Shown: positions 42,950 to 53,985, counted from the first letter of the stretch. The stretch is 64,000 nucleotides of DNA from Mycoplasmopsis phocirhinis (GCF_004216495.1 NZ_CP034841.1:801473-865472); one strand, 5' to 3'. Program-made: numbers and translations. The notes: a model not told the origin generated them from the letters alone.

Positions 42950-42955
42950 TATAAT
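42950..42955 (+). promoter_or_regulatory. -10 element of the Cys-rich protein/glyS operon
   Basis: TATAAT about 75 bases before the ATG at 43030. The intervening leader carries a perfect 8-bp hairpin CTTTTTTG/CAAAAAAG (42982-43003), then GGAACAAAC and GAGGA before the ATG. The 206-base divergent region otherwise shows no gene. Confidence 0.5.
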
Positions 42956-43029
42956 TTAATATAATAAATTATATTGCCGGTCTTTTTTGTCTTTTCAAAA
43001 AAGTAAAGGAACAAACGGAAGAGGATTAT

Positions 43030-44667
43030 ATGAATAAAGACAAAAATATTTTATTAAATACTGAATATTTAACAAGATTAGAACAAAATGAAATTTATAA
43101 AGCGATACTAAATTACGATTCAAAACTTAGTGCAATTGTTCAAGCAACAAAAAAACAGACAATAAGTCAAACTGATTATTTTAGAATTAAGTCTAATTTT
43201 AACCAAGTTGAAGATTTAATTGATGATTTATTAACTATTTCGAGATTTAATTATTTAGAAGAAGTTAAGAGTTTATATGCTTCAATTGTTAATAATTTTA
43301 ACCTTTTATTTACCAAATATGTGATTGATTATACAGCTTCAGATTCACCTGACACGAGAGCTTATCATAAACTAGATACTGAACAACAATTTTCTCTAAC
43401 ATCGTATTTGACATCATTTGTTATTGTTGAAGACAAATTCGTAATTTTTGTAGCTGTTGATAAATATCAATATCCAATATTGACTGAATTCGTTTGTTCA
43501 GAAACTGATTTTTCTTGTCCAGCTGATTGTGAAAAATCTTGTTGTTTAGTGCAAGTTCAAGCGGTTGAAAATAGCGATATGGCCGAAACACAAAACATCA
43601 CAGAGGAAGATTATTCTTGTCCAACTGATTGTGAAAAAACTTGTTGTGTAACAGAAGTTCAAGCAGTTGAAAATAGCGATATAGAAACTAATACAAATGA
43701 AAACGAAACAACACCAGTAGAATTTATCGAAGAAACTAAAATAAACGAAGAAAATCTAATTCTTGATCATAGCGATGTATTGACACAAACAGAATTTAAT
43801 CAATATTTAGATTTGGCTCATTACACCTCATTACCAGAAAAAGATTTATTAGATGCTTTAACTAAATATTCACACAAATTAGAGAAAATTAACACTAACT
43901 TTAAGCGTCAAACTGTTAGTCAAGCAGACTACTTCAGAACAAAGCAAAACTTAAACGATGTTCAAGAATTGGTTGATGATTTATTAACTCATGACTCATA
44001 TTCATATAAGCAAGAAACGCAATTAGTCTACGATGATGTAAATCGAAACTTTGACAATATTTTAAATAATTTAGTAATTGATTATACTGCTGCTGATACA
44101 CCTGATAATAATGGTTTAGCATTATTAAATATAAATGAAAACGATTTTTTAAATTACCAAACATCGTTTATTCTTCATGAAAATAAACAGGTAGTATTTA
44201 ATGTTGCGAATGAATATTCGTACCCAATTTTAAGTGTTCAAAATCTTGAAACTAATTCTATAGAAGATTCTTCTGAACATGAACAACATTTAATGAACGA
44301 AATGCTAGTTGAAAATAGTGTTGTTGAGCCAATTATGGTTGATGAAGAAGTTATTGAACATCAAGATAAAACAGAAAATAATGAATTTGTGGAATTTGTT
44401 CAAAGTGAAGAAGTTCAAAATTCATGCAACAAAGAAGAGTGCGAGACAAATTGTGAGTGTGCAAGTGAGTGTGATATTACTGTTCACGAAACTCAAACAT
44501 TTGTAGTTGATTCTAATAAAAAACTTAAACCATCTCGCTACTTATCAAAACCTAAAAAATTCTGGTGAATTTTATCACTTGTTGTGGTGTCATTAATTCT
44601 TGTGGTGCTATTGATTTTGGTAGGTCTACGGGCTTATGAAATAATAAATAATATAGATATTTTCTAA
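43030..44667 (+). CDS. Duplicated Cys-rich tail-anchored protein, unrecognised
   Basis: The 545-residue protein has two copies of one domain, at about residues 8-155 and 255-400, sharing YDSKLSAIVQATKKQTISQTDYFRIK versus YSHKLEKINTNFKRQTVSQADYFRTK (quoted in part), VEDLIDDLL versus VQELVDDLL, and VIDYTASDSPD versus VIDYTAADTPD. Between them sit two near-identical cysteine repeats, SCPADCEKSCC and SCPTDCEKTCC, each followed by QAVENSD. A third cluster CNKEECETNCECASECD lies near residue 470. A single membrane segment ends the protein (about residues 516-536). The basic stretch before it (KKLKPSRYLSKPKKFW) predicts the rest is cytosolic. No family is recognised. It begins the glyS-dnaG-rpoD transcript. 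Confidence 0.8.
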
Positions 44668-44690
44668 ATTTTAAAACGAACTGAGGTTAT

Positions 44691-46049
44691 ATGCTGAATA
44701 AAGAAAAAAACATAAACACATTGATAAATCATCTAAAAACCTCAGGTTTTGTTTTTCAAGGAAGTGAAATTTATGGCGGGCTTGCAAATACTTGAGATTA
44801 CGGTCCTTTAGGAGCAACTTTAAAGGATAATATCGAACAAATTTGAAAGCGTTACTTTATTCAAAGTGAAAAAAACAATTTTTTACTCGATTCAAAAATT
44901 TTAATGAACCCAGAAGTTTGAGTAACTTCAGGACATGTGATTAATTTTAATGACCCGTTGATTGAAAATAAAGTAAACGGAAAAAGATATCGTGCTGATA
45001 AATTAATTGAAGAAATAAATCCTAATATTGTTGCTGAAACAATGTCTTTTGAACAAATGAAGCAATTTTTGGTTGAAAACTTGTCCGAATATGATGGTTC
45101 AAAAACTCAATGAAGTGATATTAAAAAATTCAATTTAATGTTTGAAACCAAACAGGGTGCAACGGAAGAATCTAAAAGCAAAATTTATTTACGACCTGAA
45201 ACAACACAAGGAATAATGGTCAATTTTAAAAATGTACAACGTTCTATGAGAGCTAGATTACCTATGGGGATAGGTCAAGTTGGAAAAAGTTTTAGAAATG
45301 AAGTGACTCCTGGTAATTTTATATTTAGAACACGTGAATTTGAACAAATGGAATTAGAAATTTTTACCCATCCCAACCAAGCTGATGAATTATTTCATTA
45401 CTACATCCAAAAATCATTAAATTTTGTAAAAAAATTGGGTTTAAGCGATCAAAATATTCGTTTAAGGGCTCACGAACAAGATGAATTATCACATTATTCT
45501 TCTGCTACCAGTGATATTGAGTATCAATTCCCATTTGGTTGAGGTGAATTATTAGGTATAGCAAATAGAACTAATTTTGATTTAAACGCTCACCAAAATG
45601 CCACTGGTGAAAATCTTGAGTATTTAGATCCAAATACAAATGAAAAATTTATACCTTACGTAATTGAACCTTCGATGGGTTTAGACCGCTTAATGTTTGC
45701 TATTTTAATTGAAGCTTACGATGAAGAAAAATTAGAAAACGAAACTAGACTTGTAATGCGTTTTGATAAAAATATAGCTCCGTATCGCGTTGCTGTTTTG
45801 CCACTAGTTAAAAAACTCAATGAAACAGCAAATAAAATTTATCAAATGCTGCTTGATAAAGGTATTGCTGTAACTTACGATGAAACCGCTTCTATTGGCA
45901 AAAGATATCGTCGTCAAGACGCTATTGGAACTCCATATTGTTTAACTGTTGATTTTGAAACTTTAAATGATGATACACTTACATTGCGTGAGCGCGATTC
46001 AATGCAGCAAAAAAGAATTAAAATTAATGAAATTTTATTGCACATATAA
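44691..46049 (+). CDS. glyS: Glycyl-tRNA synthetase, alpha2 type
   Basis: This class II synthetase attaches glycine to tRNA-Gly. The 452-residue product has GLANTWDYGPLG, motif 2 with [20 protein letters not shown], the LRPETTQGI segment and motif 3 with GLDRLMFAI, and a C-terminal anticodon-binding domain ending [26 protein letters not shown] precedes the ATG. It follows the Cys-rich gene by 23 bases and dnaG by 2. Confidence 0.96.
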
Positions 46050-46051
46050 AT

Positions 46052-48019
46052 ATGAATAAAAACCAAACAGAATTGCACCATTATATAATCAATAACATTG
46101 ACATAGCAGATGAAATCAGTAAATACATAACTTTGTCTAAAAAAGGTCAAAGTTATGTTTGTTTATGTCCTTTTCACGATGATTCTTCGCCCTCAATGAA
46201 TATTAATACAACAAAACAAATTTTTAAATGTTTTGTTTGCCAGGTTGGTGGTAACGTCATAAATTTTGTTTCAAAATATAAAAAAATTAATTATTTTGAA
46301 GCAATGAAAACTATAGCAGACGAACATAACGTTAGTTATGAAAACAACTTATTTAATAAACCAACTCAACATTATACTCAAAGTGATCTTCAAATTATTG
46401 AGTTATTAGAAAAAGTGAATGCATTTTATAAAGTTGAGTTTAAAAAAATTAAAAACTCAACTTTGAAAGAGTTTTTTACTAACCGTGATCTTAATGATGA
46501 TATTTTAGAAAGATTCGACATAGGTTATGCTAATGAAAATCATTTTAACATTCTTTATGGAGACGAAATCAAAAATAATATTGATAATTTTGTTAAGTCA
46601 GGTTTATTTAATTTACAGACACAGAATTTAACATTTAAAGATCGTATTATGTTTGGCATCCGCGACAACAACGGCAGTATTGTTGGTTTTAGTGCTCGTA
46701 GTTTAATTGCTGATATTAAGCCTAAATATATAAATAGTAAAGATTCGTCAATATTTAAAAAATCTGAAATTTTATATAATTATCATCAAGCAAAAAATTA
46801 TGCCGATAATAATAGTTTTATTTTAGTTGAAGGTTTTTTTGATGTTATTGCTCTTGCTAAATGTGGTATCAATAACTCTGTCGCTTTAATGGGGACTGCT
46901 TTAACATCTAATCACTTAAAATTAATTCAAAACAAAACAATTATTATATTTTTAGATGGTGATGATGCTGGCCAAAAAGCTACTTTAAAATCAGCAAAAT
47001 TTCTTTTGTCTAACAACATAGACGTAAAAATTGTTCAAAATCACACGTCGCTAGACCCGGATGAAATTTTAAAAAAATTTGGCAAAGAGCATCTTTTACA
47101 AATGATCAATTCAGCTCCTGACGCGTTAGATTTTATTTTTAATTATTATAAAACGCAACACAATTTAATTGCTTATGGTAATAATTCTTTGAATAATATT
47201 AAGAACTTTGTTGTTGATTTTAACGATTATATTCAATATAGTGACACAGCAATACTAAATTATTTTTCGAACAAATTCAATGATGAATTTAAATTTAAAC
47301 CCGAATTTAAAAACGACAATTTTAATAACTATCCCTCAAATTTTTCTAATTCACAAGTTTTTGATAATTTATTAGATTTAGAATTAAACGACATTGATGA
47401 TTATTATTCAAATGTGAATGATTATGACTTAAATATAGCCGAAAATAACTACATTATTAATCAAAAAAACACTATTTTGCCTAGTTTTATTGACCGACTT
47501 TTTTATGTAATTATTGAACATCCGGATTTAATTAAATTGTATGTTGAAAGCGTTGAAAAAAATGGAGGTTTTAAAAATATCGGCACTCAAAAAGGACAAA
47601 CGCAAAGCAAAATATACGACATCCTAGTTTCTTCTTTAAACCAAAATTTAAACGATGACAACAAAAATTATATAAGAAAAAAATCAACTCAAAACGGTAT
47701 ACTTGAACATGAGTATTATTCATTTAAATTAGATTTAGAAAAATATCCAAAATACACACAACAATTTAAAGATGATTTTAATGATTTGATAGTGAAAGCG
47801 ATTCGTGAAAATAATAAAGACTATAAAGAATACATTACTCAAAACGCAGATATTTTTTTTAATAATACTGGCACGCAATTTTTGGATATATTCGCAAATA
47901 ACATTAAACAAATCAATAAAATTAACGATGCTGATTTTATTGAAAAAATCAATAATAATACTGCTAATAATGATAAAAACGAACCATTTAAACCAATATT
48001 TGATGATTTAAATGACTAA
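46052..48019 (+). CDS. dnaG: DNA primase DnaG
   Basis: The primase makes RNA primers for replication. The 655-residue product has an N-terminal CHC2 zinc finger (Cys39, His42, Cys60, Cys63), a catalytic core with FGIRDNNGSIVGFSARSL, and a Toprim domain with LVEGFFDVIAL and FLDGDDAGQKA. The C-terminal helicase-binding part is divergent and Asn-rich. It sits 2 bases after glyS and 18 before rpoD, the usual dnaG-rpoD macromolecular synthesis grouping, here with glyS first. Confidence 0.97.
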   Translation: MNKNQTELHHYIINNIDIADEISKYITLSKKGQSYVCLCPFHDDSSPSMNINTTKQIFKCFVCQVGGNVINFVSKYKKINYFEAMKTIADEHNVSYENNLFNKPTQHYTQSDLQIIELLEKVNAFYKVEFKKIKNSTLKEFFTNRDLNDDILERFDIGYANENHFNILYGDEIKNNIDNFVKSGLFNLQTQNLTFKDRIMFGIRDNNGSIVGFSARSLIADIKPKYINSKDSSIFKKSEILYNYHQAKNYADNNSFILVEGFFDVIALAKCGINNSVALMGTALTSNHLKLIQNKTIIIFLDGDDAGQKATLKSAKFLLSNNIDVKIVQNHTSLDPDEILKKFGKEHLLQMINSAPDALDFIFNYYKTQHNLIAYGNNSLNNIKNFVVDFNDYIQYSDTAILNYFSNKFNDEFKFKPEFKNDNFNNYPSNFSNSQVFDNLLDLELNDIDDYYSNVNDYDLNIAENNYIINQKNTILPSFIDRLFYVIIEHPDLIKLYVESVEKNGGFKNIGTQKGQTQSKIYDILVSSLNQNLNDDNKNYIRKKSTQNGILEHEYYSFKLDLEKYPKYTQQFKDDFNDLIVKAIRENNKDYKEYITQNADIFFNNTGTQFLDIFANNIKQINKINDADFIEKINNNTANNDKNEPFKPIFDDLND

Positions 48020-48037
48020 AAACACAAAGGAGCAAAA

Positions 48038-49495
48038 ATGCAAGACAACGAGTTAAAATCAGTTATAAAATTAATAGAAAACTATGCTAAAACTACTGAA
48101 AATAAACAATTATCCCAAAGCGATATTTTTGAATATTTAGACCAAATTAAAGTTGAAATACCAGATGAATTAATGGATGAAATGTTAGAAAATTTGCACG
48201 AAGCGGGTTTAATTTTAGATGAAGTTGACGAAGGCGATGAAGATGATATTTCTAAAGATGACATAATAGATGAAATCGATGAAAACGAAAAAGTTTTTAA
48301 AAAAGCTGATGTCATTGTTGAAGAATTTGACGATGATGATGACATTAAAAACTCAATTGATATTGACGAATTTGAGGATGAATATACTGAAGAATTTAGT
48401 TTTCACGATGATTATGAATATTCTGATGATTCGAGTTATGCCGAAGAAGATGAAGACGAAATCATTGTTAAAAAAGAAGTAAAAAACGAGAAAAAGAGCG
48501 AGAAAAAAAATACCAAAAATTTAACAGATGAAGAATTTAAAATTCAATCATATGATGATATGGATATTGACTTATCAAATGACGACACTTTAACTTCAAC
48601 AAATCAACTTCGTAATAAATTAACTGAAACTAACGACATTGTTAAATGATATATGCGTTGGATAGGTAAATACGGTAAACTTTTAACAAAAGCCGAAGAA
48701 GAAAAATTGGCTTTGGAAATGGAAAAAGGTGGTTTTAGAGGTAAAAGAGCTAAAGATAAATTGATTAAAAGAAATTTACGTTTAGTTATAAATAACGCTA
48801 AAAAATATAAAAACCGCGGTCTAAGTTTTATTGATTTAATTTCAGAAGGAAATTCTGGAATTGTTAAAGCCGTAACTAAATATAACGTTGGTAAAGGGTT
48901 TAAATTTTCAACTTATGCGACTTGATGAATTCGTCAAGCAATTACAAGAGCAGTAGCAGATCAAGCTCGCACAATTCGTGTTCCAGTTCACATGGTAGAA
49001 ACAATCAATAAAATAACCAAAATTGAGCGAGAATTACACCAAGAAAACGGAACTGAACCAAGTGATGAGGAAATTGCTGCTAAATTTGGTCAAGGTTATA
49101 CAGCTGAAAAAGTAAGATATATTCGCAAAATTAATATCGACCCAATTTCGTTGGATAAACAAATTGGTAAAGAAAATGATTCTGCGTTTTCTGATTTTGT
49201 TAAAGATGATAGCGTAGTAAATCCAATTGATTTTGCTTCCCAAGAAGAATTAGTAGATATGCTAAATGAAACTTTAGCCGCTGCATTAGACAAAGATGAA
49301 TATGTTTTAATTTGTAAACGTTATGGCGTTGGAATTGATGAAAATGGAGAAAAATATAAAGTTACACCTTTAGAGGAATTGGCTAAAGATCGTGGTGTAT
49401 CTAAAGAGCGAATTCGTCAAATTGAAAACAAAATTTTAAGAAAATTAAAAAATTGTACTCGTAAAGGAAAACATTTAAAGGATTTTTTTAAATAA
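48038..49495 (+). CDS. rpoD: Primary RNA polymerase sigma factor
   Basis: The 485-residue product carries a highly acidic N-terminal region (about residues 60-150, runs of Asp/Glu) typical of region 1.1 but unusually long and charged. Region 2 has [34 protein letters not shown] and [17 protein letters not shown] (both Trp TGA). Region 3 and region 4 ([18 protein letters not shown]) are intact. AAAGGAG precedes the ATG. It overlaps the Nif3-like gene by one base. Confidence 0.97.
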
Positions 49496-50265
49496 TGCAA
49501 TTACGTAAAGTTAGTAATTATTTATTGAATAAATACCCTTTAAATTTAGCTGAAATATGAGACCCGTGTGGATTTAATGTTAAATTTAATTTAAGCGAAA
49601 AAATTAAAGCTGTTGTGTGTGCGATTGATTTAACACAAGAAGTATTACAATTAGCGATTGAAAAAGAGGCTAATTTAATTATTTTACACCACCCGTTTAA
49701 ATTTGCAAAAACTTGACAAGAAGAGTTTATTTTAGCACCCTATAAAAAACAAATATTAACCATTTTGAAACAAAAACGTATAAATGTATTGGCATTACAC
49801 ACAAATTATGACAATCATACCCAGGGTACTTCACACCAAATTGCTTCGCAATTGGGTTTAGAAGCTTTAATTTATAACCAAAACAATTTATATCCTAGCA
49901 TTCTTAAATTTCCTATTTCAGTTAAACAACTACAACATTTATTTAAGCAAAAATTAAATATCACTGCTATGCGAACAAATGTGATAGATTTAGATAAAAA
50001 ATTTAACAAGGTTGCAATTTTGTCTGGTTCAGGACCTTCAACATTAGCATATGAATTATGCCAAAATGATACTGAGTTGATTATTACAAGCGACATTAAA
50101 TGAAACGAGTGAATTTTATATCAACAACATAATATTAAAATTTTAGAAATATCACATTTAGATGAACAAGTTTTTGCATTTGATATTGTTAATCAACTAC
50201 AACAAAATTTTGCAAATTTAAATGTGTATCAATATAATTTTAAGGAACTATATCAAAATTTATAG
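49495..50265 (+). CDS. Nif3-family dinuclear metal-binding protein
   Basis: The 256-residue product has the family's metal ligands: LIILHHPF (about residues 61-68), LALHTNYDN, and a C-terminal segment with SGSGPSTLAYEL and ITSDIKWNE (Trp TGA). Nif3/YqfO proteins form metal-binding toroids and are proposed GTP cyclohydrolase-like or regulatory proteins, but the function is not known. It follows rpoD with a one-base overlap, a conserved neighbourhood in Firmicutes; trmK, usually between them, is missing. It is shorter than YqfO because the central PII-like insert is absent. Confidence 0.88.
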
Positions 50266-50274
50266 GGAGCAATT

Positions 50275-50766
50275 ATGGATTTTGCACATATATTTCAAAT
50301 GCAAAAAAATTTAGATGAAGCAATCTCTTCACGTTCAGATTTAGAAGTTATTACCAATGAACAATGACAAGCAAAATGATTGTTAGCACTTTTGGTTGAA
50401 TTTTGTGAATTTGCCAACGAAATTCAATCGTTTAAATATTGAAAAAAACATAAAAATATTAATCATGGTGCAGCGTTAGAAGAATTTGCTGATGTTTTAC
50501 ATTTTTTAGGCTCATATGCGTATAAACTTGATGTTAATCCCTTAATCGAACCTAAAATTGTATCTCAATGCCCTACTGCTCAATTTTTGGAAATATTTAA
50601 GGTAGCAACAATTAATAAAGATAATATTACAAAACAAATAATCTCGGAATTATTGTCTCTTTCATTAGGTTGTGCTAAATTATTAGGCTACAGTGAAGAT
50701 GAAATTCTTAAGGCATATGAAATTAAAAACCAAAAAAACTTTGAACGAATTAAAAACCATTATTAA
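50275..50766 (+). CDS. Dimeric dUTPase (all-alpha NTP pyrophosphatase)
   Basis: dUTP diphosphatase hydrolyses dUTP to dUMP and keeps uracil out of DNA. The 163-residue, all-helical product has the dUTPase_2/MazG-like metal-binding pattern LLVEFCEFANEI with a second helix LEEFADVLHFLGS. GGGAGC precedes the ATG. It ends the glyS transcript, 9 bases after the Nif3-like gene, before a terminator. Confidence 0.85.
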
Positions 50767-50790
50767 AAACTAACCGGGGTTAGTTTTTGT
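50766..50790. terminator. Bidirectional terminator
   Basis: Stem AAACTAACC/GGTTAGTTT around a short G loop, followed by T-rich DNA, between the dUTPase gene and the convergent ymdB. Confidence 0.8.
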
Positions 50791-51600
50791 TTATGGATAA
50801 ATGGAAATTGCTTGTATTTTATTGTTTTGTTTATCAATTGTATTAAGCTCAATTACCACTGCGTTAAATTGAGTTGCGTTTTGAGAAACTTTAAATTTAA
50901 CATGTTCGGCGTAGCGCATATGGCGATAAACTTCATCGTAATTAGCGCCAATAGCACTATTATGTGGACCAACCATGCCAGCATCACTTATAAAACAAGT
51001 TCCCTTAGGTAATACACGAGCATCATTTGTTTGCACATGTGTGTGTGTGCCACACACAGCATCGACAATACCGTCTAAATATAAACCTAATATAGCTTTT
51101 TCGCTGGTTGTTTCAGCATGAAAATCTATAAAATGAAAATCAGTTTTTTGTCCATAATTAATAATATCATCAATGGCATCAAAAAAATTATCTGCGTATT
51201 CTTCGTTTCAAGGAGCTAATAATTTATTAAATGTTATCCCCATTAATGAACTTACACGTAATGTTGAATTTTTGACATTAATTACAATACTACCTTGACC
51301 AGGATATGAACTGTTAATGTTTAAAGGTCGCACTATATCTTTATTATTAATGATGTCAAAAATACTAGCTTTTGCTCATACATGATTACCTAATGTGCAA
51401 ACATCAATTCCTATTTTTTTAAGTTGATAATAATCATATTCAGTAAAGCCTTTGCGTTCAGATACATTTTCACATTGAGCAATAACGACATCTATATTAT
51501 ATTTTATTTTTAACTCATTAATATATTTTTCAACTGTATCTATGCCGGGTTGACCGAAAATATCACCAATAAATAATATATTTATTTTTTTATTTGACAT
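50791..51600 (-). CDS. ymdB: YmdB-family metallophosphoesterase
   Basis: YmdB is a 2',3'-cyclic nucleotide phosphodiesterase that affects RNA turnover in Bacillus. The 269-residue product has the metal motifs FIGDIFGQPG, CENVSERKG, CTLGNHVW (Trp TGA), FHAETTSEK, VCGTHTHVQT and SDAGMVGP, all characteristic. It sits beside the IS element; the gap 51601-51672 between them shows no gene remnant. Confidence 0.93.
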
Positions 51601-51672
51601 TTAACCTCAAATCTACTTTATTAGTGTACCATAAATTGATTTTTAAACATTAATTTAAACTTTAATTAAAGG

Positions 51673-51694
51673 TGGACAACAAAAATTAACATTG
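51673..51694 (+). repeat. Left terminal inverted repeat of the IS
   Basis: TGGACAACAAAAATTAACAT and two more bases; it differs from the right repeat at 3 of 22 positions. Confidence 0.85.
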
Positions 51695-51713
51695 TAAAGT
51701 GTTAATTTTTTTG
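51681..51713 (+). terminator. Terminator-like hairpin in the IS left end
   Basis: AATTAACA/TGTTAATT stem with an 8-base loop followed by T8. It would stop outside transcripts before the transposase gene, a known way to restrain IS activity. Confidence 0.6.
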
Positions 51714-51728
51714 TATACAAACCATAGG

Positions 51729-51746
51729 GGTGGGGTATACCCCACC
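51729..51746. promoter_or_regulatory. GC-rich 18-bp perfect palindrome before the transposase
   Basis: GGTGGGGTATACCCCACC is perfectly self-complementary and very GC-rich for this genome. It lies 37 bases before the transposase ATG. It could be a repressor operator or a cruciform/hairpin blocking read-through translation. Confidence 0.5.
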
Positions 51747-51783
51747 AAAAATCAAAAAAAACGAAAAATTGAAAGGACTAAAT

Positions 51784-52971
51784 ATGTCAAGACATTTAAA
51801 AATGGAGGAATTCGATTTAATCTTTGAGGTTTACCAAAAACATGGAAAATCACAAGCTATAAAAACACTTTGAAATATCTCTCCAAAAACAAAATTAGTT
51901 AAGAAAAAATATCTTGCAGTAAGAATTGCTAAAATTATTAAATATTATAATTTAGGCGTGAAAGAAAAATTATTAACTAAAAAAGGCAAAGACAGAAAAC
52001 CAGGTAGCGGAAGACCTAGAAAAGAACCAGATTTTGATTGAGATATTTTTGACAGAAATGATCTAATTGAAATCGCAAAAAGATATTATGAAATAACAAA
52101 CCAAAAACCCAAAAAAGAGAAAAAAGAAGAAGCTAAAAATTTAAAAATCCAATTTATTAAACTAGCATTGTTTTTTAGTCTTTGTAGACAAACCATTTCT
52201 AATGCGAAAGTTAAACAAAATACAGAAAAAACAATTCCTCATTCAAAAATTATAGTTGAAGCATTTGAAGCAAATAAAGGCAGATTTGGCAGAAAAAAGC
52301 TAAGTATTTATATATTTAATCAATATAATATACACATAAATGACAGAACTTTAGGTAGATATTTAAATCAATTAAATCTTAAATGCAAGCTAAGACAAAA
52401 AAGAAAAAGAAAAGAAATTAAAAACACAAAATGTCAAATCTTAAATACCGTTCAAAGAGATTACAACGATAGCCAAAATAGAAATATTTTCGCTACAGAT
52501 GTTTCATACATAAATGCTCCAAAAGATGTACGTGAAAATCACGTATATTTATCTGCTATCATCAATCACAAAAGTAAAAAAATTGTAGGTTTTAGATTAA
52601 GCAAAAATAATAATCTAGATTTTGTTTTAGATAATATTAACGATATTCAAAACGAAAATTTTGATAAATTTATCGTTCATTCGGATCATGGTTTTCAATA
52701 TACAAATCAAGAATACATTAATAAAATTATAAAATTCGGCGGGACAGTTTCAATGTCTAGAGTTGGCAATTCTTTAGATAATAGAGAAATTGAATATTGA
52801 TTTGGTGTGATTAAAACTGAATTATTAAATGATTTAGATTACACAAAAATTACTTTTGATGAATTAAATGATAAAATTAAGGAATATATTTTTTGATATA
52901 ACAACGAAAGAATACAATCAAATTTAGGATGAAAAACGCCACAACAAATTGCTATGGCGTTCGCTAATTAA
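51784..52971 (+). CDS. IS3-family transposase, DDE type
   Basis: The 395-residue protein has an N-terminal HTH/charged region (about residues 1-130, with KPGSGRPRK linker), an HTH_21-like segment KGRFGRKKLSIYI, and an rve integrase core with the DD(35)E triad: FATDVSY, HSDHGFQYT and NSLDNREIEYWFG, the spacing between the second Asp and the Glu being 35 residues. The end reads YNNERIQSNLGWKTPQQ, as in IS150-group enzymes. Trp is TGA. GAAAGGA precedes the ATG. No frameshift or premature stop is seen, so it may be active. Confidence 0.9.
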
Positions 52972-53985
52972 AAATGTTAATATTTTTTGTCCATGTTTAG
53001 AATCAATTAGTATTTTTTTATCAAATATATCAAATAATTCTTTTTCGTTTTGAGTTCATGTTTTATTAATGATTTCGTTATTTAACAATACAGATAAAAA
53101 TTTTTGCGAGATATTTTCATCATATATAAATTCAGTTTTTAAATTGTTTATATCAATAGTGTTGAGTATTTTTCCACATAATTTATTAATTTTTAATTCT
53201 TTTTCAACATCACTTTCTATTTGTAGATTGATTATTTTTTTTAAAAATTTTAAAGTTTCTTCGTCATTTGTATTAATCTCATTTTGGAACAAATTAAAAT
53301 TAAATTCTTTATCAACTCAATTAACTTGTTCTATTTGAGGTGGTTGATTTTTTTGTTTTTTGTGAAGTTCATAATCAACAAAAACTTTGTTTTTTAAATT
53401 GGTACTATTAAAATAATTTTTTAAAGTTGAATATAAAAGTGTATGATAAGTTGTTTTAAAAAAATTTTTTGTGTCTATATATTCATAATCATCATTCTTG
53501 GTATTTTGTTGTAAATCTCTAGGAATATCTTTTATATCTTCAGTTAAATCAAGTAAATTTTTACTAAAAAGATAATTTCGTCTTTCACTTACAGATTCAA
53601 GACCAATAAAATTATCCTTATCAAACTCTTTTTCAATTATAGGATTGATTATTTTGTCGTCTTCTCCAAGTTGAGTTAAAAAAAGTTCTCCAATTTCTAA
53701 AATGCTTAAGCCTACTAGATTGTTTGATAAAATAATCTTATTGTCTAATAAATACTTAAATTCCTGTAACAAAAAATTAATTAATTTTGTTCTATTAACA
53801 CCCGTAATTTTGGCCAAAAACTCTTTAACAGTCAATTCGCAATATTTGTCATAATCGTATAATAAAAAAAGAATAATAATGTTTTGAATATCATTAGATT
53901 CTTTAATTGACTTAAATTTTGCTTCAAAGGGGATTTGAAGTAATGGAACTAATAATTTTGCCTTAAAATTCTCGGATTTATTCAT
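52924..53985 (-). CDS. Partner gene of the SF1 helicase, 3' end replaced by the IS
   Basis: The 353-residue reading frame begins MNKSENFKAKLLVPLLQIPF and overlaps the helicase stop by 8 bases (ATGAATAA), so it is translationally coupled. The N-terminal ~120 residues are helical with a winged-helix-like segment (ELTVKEFLAKITGVNRTKLINFL). The middle is charged and low in recognisable motifs. The last ~22 codons (after about DSK) come from the IS right end, ending WRFSS, so the native C-terminus is lost. Two internal TGA Trp codons. No catalytic motif is recognised. Start ATG at 53985 has AAAGG; the ATG at 54006 lacks one. Confidence 0.7.
52972..52993 (-). repeat. Right terminal inverted repeat of the IS
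   Basis: Read on the minus strand it begins TGGACAAAAAATATTAACAT, matching the left repeat at 19 of 22 bases. The minus-strand gene at 52924-53985 reads through it. Confidence 0.85.

Larger units (their letters stand above)
51673..52993. mobile_element. IS3-family insertion sequence (IS150-like)
   Basis: The element runs 1321 bases, from TG at 51673 to CA at 52993, as IS3-family ends require. Terminal inverted repeats are 22 bases with 19 matches (51673-51694 and 52972-52993). The left end holds a terminator-like hairpin and a GC-rich 18-bp palindrome. No 3- or 4-base target duplication is visible: flanks are AGG on the left and TGT on the right. The right end interrupts the 3' end of the minus-strand gene at 52924-53985. 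Only one transposase ORF is present, not the two-ORF frameshift layout of many IS3 members. Confidence 0.88.

Noticed and set aside
43030..44667. Treating the Cys-rich gene as a secreted adhesin
   Set aside because: There is no signal peptide, and basic residues before a single C-terminal helix point to a cytosolic tail-anchored protein.
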